From Rana temporaria (lineage: Eukaryota > Chordata > Amphibia > Anura > Ranidae), in contig NC_053490.1 of NCBI RefSeq assembly GCF_905171775.1, positions 522,903,022 through 522,967,021 of the forward strand: a DNA stretch of 64,000 nucleotides, written 5' to 3'. The notes beneath the pieces are model-generated. The model was not told the origin of the DNA, made no database searches, and worked only from the letters and a program-made list of their open reading frames with translations. Below, in pieces: positions 58,167-64,000 of the stretch. The first letter of the stretch is position 1. Every line of letters begins with the position of its first letter. A program made the translations under genes and the position numbers.

Positions 58167-59628
58167 CAGTGGCGGTGCGTCCATAGTGGGCGCAGGAGTG
58201 CTGCCCCCTCTCTCCTGCACCCGTCAATCGACAATAGATAGATTCATGCATTGCATAAATCTATCTATTGCTGCCGCTCCCTATTCAGGTGTCCGGCCGG
58301 GTGAATCTCGAGTGAACACTGACCCGCCTCTCAGCCAATCAGGTGCACCATGTCTGGTTACCAGTCACCTGATTGGCTGAAGCGACAGGCGATGTGATTG
58401 GACGCCTGTCAGGCATCCAATTCACAGTGTCACTGCGTCATAGTAGAAGACGGAAGAGGACGGGAGAAGGGAGAAGACATTGAGGACTCGGAGGACAGCT
58501 TTGACCAAGACAGGTAAGTGCCGGGCGGGGGCACACTAGCGGCATTTGATGGAGAAAATCTGGCATCACACTGGCGGCATTTGATGTGGCTAACTGGCAG
58601 AACGCTGGCGGCAATTGATGGGGCACACTCTTAGCACACTGGTGGCAATGGATGGGGCACACTGGTGACAATTGATGGGGCACACTGGTGGCAATTGATG
58701 GGGCAAACTGGCAGCAATTGATGGGGCAAACTAGCAGCACACTGGTGGCATTTGATGGGGCACACTGGCGGCAATTGATGGGGCAAATCTGGCAGCACAC
58801 TGGTGGCATTTGATGGGGCAAATCTGGCCGCACACTGGTGGCATTTGACGGGTACACTGGTAGCACACTGGTGGCAATTAATGGGGCACACTGGCGGCAA
58901 TTGATGGGGCAAACTGGCAGCACACTGGCGGCAATTAATGGGGCAAACTAGCAGCACACTGGTGGCATTTGATGGGGCACACTGGCGGCAATTGATGGGG
59001 CAAATCTGGCAGCACACTGGTGGCATTTGATGGGGCACATCTGGCAGCACACTGGTGGCATTTAATGGGGCAAATCTGGCAGCACACTGGTGACATTTGA
59101 TGGGGCAGATCTGGCAGCACACTGGTGGCATTTGATGGGGCAAATCTGGCAGCACACTGATGGCATTTGATGGGGCAAATCTGGCAGCACACTGGTGACA
59201 TTTGATGGGGCAAATCTGGCAGCACACTGGTGGCATTTGATGGGGCAGATCTGGCAGCACACTGGTGGCATTTGATGGGGCAGATCTGGCAGCACACTAG
59301 CGGCATTTGATGGGGCAAACTGGCAGCACGCTGGCGGCAATTGATGGGGCACAGTGGCAGCACACTGGTGGCAATTGAAAGGGCAAACTGGCAGCACACT
59401 GGCATTTGATGGGTCACACTGGTGGCATTTGGGGCACACTGGCAGCATTTAATGGGGCACACTGGCGGCAATTAATGGGGCACACTGGCGGCAATTGATG
59501 AGGCATACTGGTGGCAATTGATGGGCACACACTGGCAGCAATTGATGGTTACAGTAGCTGTGTTTTTTTTTTTCAGTTTATTTTCCCCCCCCCCCCCCCC
59601 AAAAAAATTTGAGCACCGGCCGCCACTG
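58167..59628. mobile_element. hAT-like element (CAGTGGCGG ends) with minisatellite
   Basis: Termini CAGTGGCGG and CCGCCACTG. The flanks CTTGTGAG (58159-58166) and CTTGTTAG (59629-59636) match at 7 of 8. An inverted GCCAATCAGGTG...CACCTGATTGGC block is near 58335. About 1 kb of the interior is a minisatellite. Confidence 0.8.
58530..59545. repeat. 35-bp minisatellite inside the hAT
   Basis: Units GGCAGCACACTGGTGGCATT plus TGATGGGGCAAATCT, with shorter variants. Cys/Pro-rich minus open frames are artefacts. Confidence 0.9.
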
Positions 59629-59636
59629 CTTGTTAG

Positions 59637-60480
59637 TTGCCCATTTACATTGGTACTTTAATGGCATTTATGATAAAAGCAATGAGGGGTTCTAATGGCA
59701 CAATTTATAGTAAGCCATGCCCAGTCACAGAGCAGGCTAAATAAAGCGTGGTTTGCACCGAGTCTTTTATAGACGCGATCTCAACAAATTATCAAGTGAA
59801 CAAGACAAAAAAACGTCTTTGTTGTGTCCTTTGGACCAATTTTGATGCAGAACTAAATAATCTTAAAGCTCATGTTCAGATATTTGAAGAACATAAAAGT
59901 CAAAGGTGAATAATTCAAGGCTGCTTAGAACAATCGTCCAACAATTTGAATCCTCCAGTTAGGACAGCATGAAATGTCATTGCACCAGCATTTATTGACA
60001 CCATCTATCGGGGTGCCACCTGTGCTGATGTGGACCCTCTAGTCTAGCTACACTGTACGGGATACCCAATGAGAGATGGTAGGCTTGCCTAAGTGAAGGC
60101 TGATAGTTGGTTTATGGTAGGGTAGAGCACCATGAAAATGGTTAGACCTGGATCTGCAGAGTAGGATCCACACTGGAACCACCTGGAAAAAGGAGATCCT
60201 GAAATTTGGACTATTATTATTCTGGAATTGATAAGACTGAGGAGCTGAATAAAGTGGTATATGAAGTAGGAGATGGTCTCAAGTTAGAGCAGGTAACGCA
60301 GGATCCCCCAGATTTTGGAGTCTAAAAGCCAGCCGGCATTCCCAAAAGGCCCTCACATAGGGGTTTGGGCTTCACTGCCTGCTGACCCTAGCTTGCACCC
60401 CCTGAGTTCACCCTACTCTAAATACCACAGACCATGAGTTGGAGGTCAACAGAGAAGGTCTAGAGGTCATGGCAGGCTGA
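59637..60480. other. Non-repetitive island, candidate conserved non-coding element in its first 420 bp
   Basis: 59637-60060 is balanced, free of recognised repeats, with AACTAAATAATCTTAAAGC. The remainder to 60480 looks like repeat sequence leading into the array. Confidence 0.3.
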
Positions 60481-61012
60481 GGATATGGATGGTCAGGAAC
60501 AAGCCAGAGGTCAGAGCAGGCAGCAGACATGGATAACCAGGAACAAGCCAGAGGTCAGAGCAGGCAGCAGACATGGATAACCAGGAACAAGCCAGAGGTC
60601 AGAGCAGGCAGCAGACATGGTAAACCAGGAACAAGCCAGAGGTCAGAGCAGGTAGCAGACATGGATAACCAGGAACAAACCAGAGGTCAGAACAGGCATC
60701 AGACATGGATAAATTGGAACAAGCCAGAGGTCAGAGCGGGCAGCAGACATGGATAACCAGGAACAAGTCAGAGCAGGCAGCAGACATGGATAACCAGGAA
60801 CAAGCCAGAGGTCAGAGCAGGTAGCAGACATGGATAACCAGGAACAAACCAGAGGTCAGAACAGGCATCAGACATGGATAAATTGGAACAAGCCAGAGGT
60901 CAGAGCGGGCAGCAGACATGGATAACCAGGAACAAGCCAGAGGTCAGAGCAGGCAGCAGACATGGATAACCAGGAACAAGCCAGAGGTCAGAGCAGGCAT
61001 CAGACATGGATA

Positions 61013-61250
61013 AAAAAAGGAACAAAGGCGCACCAGCCTAGTGTATTACCGTTTTTAACACATTTTATTAAAATACAATATAGAAAACCTACTCACAATT
61101 GTGGTAGAAAGGTATGCAGTAAGAAAGTCATTCCATAAATGGCTGCAGCATGTAGAACCCAAACCGCACTCCAAATGGGCATGGAGGATGTGAAGAGGGT
61201 CACTGCCGGCTGACGCGTTTCAAAGCACAAAGCTTCTTCATCAGAGCCCA
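61013..61250 (-). mobile_element. Retroelement-like insertion with hammerhead-like motif at one end
   Basis: About 238 bp of unrelated sequence splits the 44-bp array. It carries the hammerhead-like core at its right edge and an A-rich stretch at its left, so it reads as a minus-strand retroposed fragment. Penelope-like elements are a known carrier of such ribozymes. Family unproven. Confidence 0.45.
61208..61248 (-). ncRNA. Hammerhead-ribozyme-like motif
   Basis: On the minus strand: GGCT, CTGATGA (61238-61244), a possible GAAGC/GCUUU stem II with one extra A, GAAACGCGTC (61212-61221), then AGCC. Stem I GGCT/AGCC pairs perfectly, and AC/GU allows a two-base-pair stem III with cleavage after GUC. 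All core residues of CUGANGA and GAAA are present. Confidence 0.5.
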
Positions 61251-61440
61251 GCAGACATGGATAACCAGGAACAAGCCAGAGGTCAGAGCAGGCAGCAGAC
61301 ATGGATAACCAGGAACAAGCCAGAGGTCAGAGCAGGCAGCAGACATGGATAACCAGGAACAAGCCAGAGGTCAGAGCAGGCAGCAGACATGGATAACCAG
61401 GAACAAGCCAGAGGTCAAGTGGGCAGCAGAAATGTATAAC

Positions 61441-61909
61441 CGGAAAGGAGGGGCCGAGAACATGGACTACTAGGAACAAGCCAGAAGTCTGTACAAAGAA
61501 ATCAAAGGAAGATGCAGGAGATGGCCAGGAACGAGCCAGAAGTCTGTACACAGGAATCAATGAAGGATACAGGCTGAATAGCAGGGACCTGTACAGGGCT
61601 TGGCAGCTATCTTGCAAAATCATTGCTCAGACGGCAAGCTGCACAAGTTTTAATGATTGTAGTAAGGTTTATATAAATGATATAAAGGTAAAATATCAGA
61701 AAAATAAAAAAGTAGTATAGAAAAAATAAAGAAGCGCTATTAAATGATATAAAATAAATATAAACAAAAATAATATGTTGCATAATAAAGTGAAAAAAAC
61801 AATCAAACTATAGGATAAAATAAAGTTGTAAGAAGTTTTAAGTTAAACAAAATAGTATACATAAACTAAAGATAAATTATAAGATAAAGCTATAAGATAT
61901 AAAGTCAAT
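61441..61909. other. Array edge and AT-rich sequence
   Basis: The first 200 bp holds decayed array units. The rest is AT-rich with ATAAAATA-type repeats continuing after the next element. Confidence 0.4.
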
Positions 61910-62521
61910 GGGCCAGATCCACAAACGAATTACGCCGGCGTATCTATTGATATTGATCTTAGGTGCATTTTTCCAGCGGCCGCGTCGAGTATGCAAATTA
62001 GCTAGATACGGCGATCCACGAACGTACGTCCGGCCGGGCGCATTTTTTTACGTCGTTTGTGTTCGGCTTTTTCCGGCATATAGTTACCCCTGCTCTTATG
62101 AGGCGTACTCAATGTTAAGTATGGCCGTCGTTCCCGCGTAGAAATTTGAATTTTTTACGTTGTTTGCATAAGTCGTTCGCGAATAGGGATTTGCGTAGGA
62201 TGACGTCACCGTCGTAAGCATTGGCTTGTTCCGGTTTAATTTCGAGCATGCGCACTGGGATACCCCCACGGACGGCGCATGCGCCGTTCAAAAAAAAAAA
62301 ACTTTGTTTACGTCGGGTCACGACGTATTTGCATAAAACACGCCCCCATCACATCGATTTGAATTGCGCGCCCTTACGCCGCCAAAGATACACTACGCTG
62401 CCATAACTTACGGCGCGCATTCTTTGAGGATTAAAAAATAATAATAAGTTACGGCGGTGTAGTGTATCTTAGATACGCTACGCCCGGCGGAAATATGCGC
62501 CGTTGTACGTGGATCTGCCCC
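61910..62521. mobile_element. Foldback element, target duplication AAT
   Basis: Termini GGGCCAGATCCAC and GTGGATCTGCCCC. AAT at 61907-61909 and 62522-62524. It is close to 14575-15308. Confidence 0.8.
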
Positions 62522-62524
62522 AAT

Positions 62525-63064
62525 ATATGTACATATTATATCAGTAATATAAGATATAATAGATAAAATAAAAATGTAGCAGCAGTTTAGAAACAGGCAA
62601 AAACTAATGGTAAACCATCTATATATAGATATATATAACTAAAATAACACTCTAATGTAAAATAAAAGTGTAAGAGGTTTAAGTAAAAAAAAATAGTATA
62701 GATGAAATAAAAGATGAACTGTAAAATTAAACTAATAAAATCAATATATGTAAAAATAATATAAAATATAGAAATAGGTAAAAAAAATTGTTAAAATATT
62801 GTTAAAATAAAGCTGAACTATAATTAAACGGTGTGATATCTAAAAATATAACTTTATGTTAATTCAGTATGTCGGTAATAAATAACAAATTCAATCAATA
62901 TGGTAAAACGAAGACCCTAAGGGAATTCCTGTAGTAGAGATTTCAGATTTCATTCAGCACCATAATAAATATCAAATGCAATAAATATGGTAAAACAAAT
63001 GCATCGGGGGAATTATAATAGCACACATTTCTTGGTTCATATTTAACCCTTAAATTCATTCTTA
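62525..63064. other. AT-rich degenerate repeat
   Basis: Loosely repeated AAAATAAAAGTGTAAG-type text. No gene. Confidence 0.45.
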
Positions 63065-63066
63065 TA

Positions 63067-64000
63067 CCGTATTTTCCGGCGTATAAGACGACTTTTTGGA
63101 TGCAAAAAAATGCATCCAAAGTCGGGGGTCGTCTTATACGCCGGGTACGGTCTCCGTGCAGCTGCGATCGTCATAATTTCAAAGCTGCTCGCCGTCTTCT
63201 CAGCGCGTCCTCGCTGTCCTGTGATAGGCGGAACAGAAATCTTCCCAGCAGCGCCTCTGTTCTGTTTTCCGCCTATCACGGATGCCTTCTCATCCTCGGA
63301 CGAGATGAGAAGGCATCCGTGATTGGCGGAACATAGAACAGAGGCACTACTGGGAAAATTTGCGTTCTGCCAATCACAGGACACGCTGAGAAGACGGCGC
63401 GCGGCTTTGAAATCATGGACGCTCGCAGCAGACGGAGACTGTCACCGGCCTGCAAAACGTGAGTGATGGCACAGTGGGGGGGAAAGTGGGGGCATGCAAT
63501 GTGATGGCACTGTGGGGGCATGCAATGTGATGGCACTGTGGGGGCATGCAATGTGATGGCACTGTGGGGGAATGCAATGTGATGGCACTGTGGGGGAATG
63601 CAATGTGATGGCACTGTGGGGGCATGCAATGTGATGGCACTGTGGGGGCATGCAATGTGATGGCACTGTGGGGGCATGCAATGTGATGGCACTGTGGGGG
63701 CATGCAATGTGATGGCACTGTGGGGGCATGTAATGTGATGGCACTGTGGGGGCATGTAATGTGATGGCACTGTGGGGGCATTTAATGTGATGGCACTGTG
63801 GGGGCATTTAATGTGATGGCACAGTGGGGGCATGTAATGGCACAGTGGGGGCATGTAATGGCACAGTGGGGGCATGTAATGGCAAAGTGGGGGCATGTAA
63901 TGGCACAGTGGGGCTTGAAAAAAAGGGGGTAGTCTTATACAGTGAGTATATCCCAAAACCAAAAATTTTCCTGGAAAATTAGGGGGTCGTCTTATACGCC
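63067..64000. mobile_element. TA-flanked element with TATAAGACGAC ends, running off the window
   Basis: Left terminus CCGTATTTTCCGGCGTATAA after TA. The window ends inside the inverted right terminus (GTCGTCTTATACGCC). It shares GAGGATGAGAAGACGTC-like blocks with 46954-50287, so the two families may be related. Confidence 0.6.
63470..63905. repeat. 26-bp minisatellite (about 16 copies)
   Basis: Units GATGGCACTGTGGGGGCATG plus CAATGT inside the preceding element. Minus-strand His/Cys/Pro frames are artefacts. Confidence 0.9.

Larger units (their letters stand above)
60490..61440. repeat. 44-bp tandem array (about 16 copies)
   Basis: Units contain GAACAAGCCAGAGGTCAGAG then CAGGCAGCAGACATGGATAACCA-type text. 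Interrupted by 61013-61250. Confidence 0.95.

Overview
The window is eukaryotic and almost certainly from an anuran amphibian, most likely a ranid or related frog. The evidence is a complete DIRS-type tyrosine-recombinase retrotransposon, Tc1-like and hAT DNA transposons, many TTAA-flanked non-autonomous elements, L2-like short elements with an (ATT)n tail, and long minisatellites. The species is an inference from repeat families. There are no operons, tRNAs, rRNAs or CRISPR arrays. Most long open frames here are by-products of tandem repeats whose period is a multiple of three, or of low-complexity DNA. No complete host gene was found.

Layout: 1-8284 holds tandem arrays (31 bp, polypyrimidine, 29 bp), TTAA elements and short unique islands. 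8285-11430 is an older repeat split by two foldback elements and one hAT. 11430-13770 is a 57-bp array. 14314-18437 is a run of foldback and hAT elements with one hammerhead-like motif. 18796-32842 is dominated by minisatellites (11, 34, 30, 27, 24/27 and 60 bp), including about 3.9 kb with a CACGTG hexamer in nearly every unit. A candidate signal-peptide exon (23101-23146) lies between arrays. 32995-44136 alternates foldback and TTAA elements around a 36-bp array. 44345-56406 is one nest. 56931-64000 returns to TTAA, hAT, array and foldback units.

The nest is the centrepiece. One Tc1-like transposon, degenerate and on the minus strand, has been split into five collinear pieces. The insertions are a hAT, two TA-flanked elements (one of which contains a foldback element that contains a hAT, plus another hAT that contains a further hAT), and an intact 5.9-kb DIRS element. 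Target-site duplications, exact or nearly so at most junctions, give the insertion order.

The DIRS element has inverted terminal repeats and an internal complementary region matching both outer ends. Its coding layout is compact: one 1400-codon frame carries gag at the front and the tyrosine recombinase at the back, while the RT/RNase H/methyltransferase-like frame runs through the middle in the +1 frame with no AUG. Recurring themes elsewhere are a foldback family with 3-bp target duplications (11 recognisable copies), minisatellites inside unrelated transposons that share a GGCACTGATGGGCAC-like seed, and palindromic cores shared by hAT elements with different termini. Assignments of transposon families are from memory of their sequences and termini, not from a database search.
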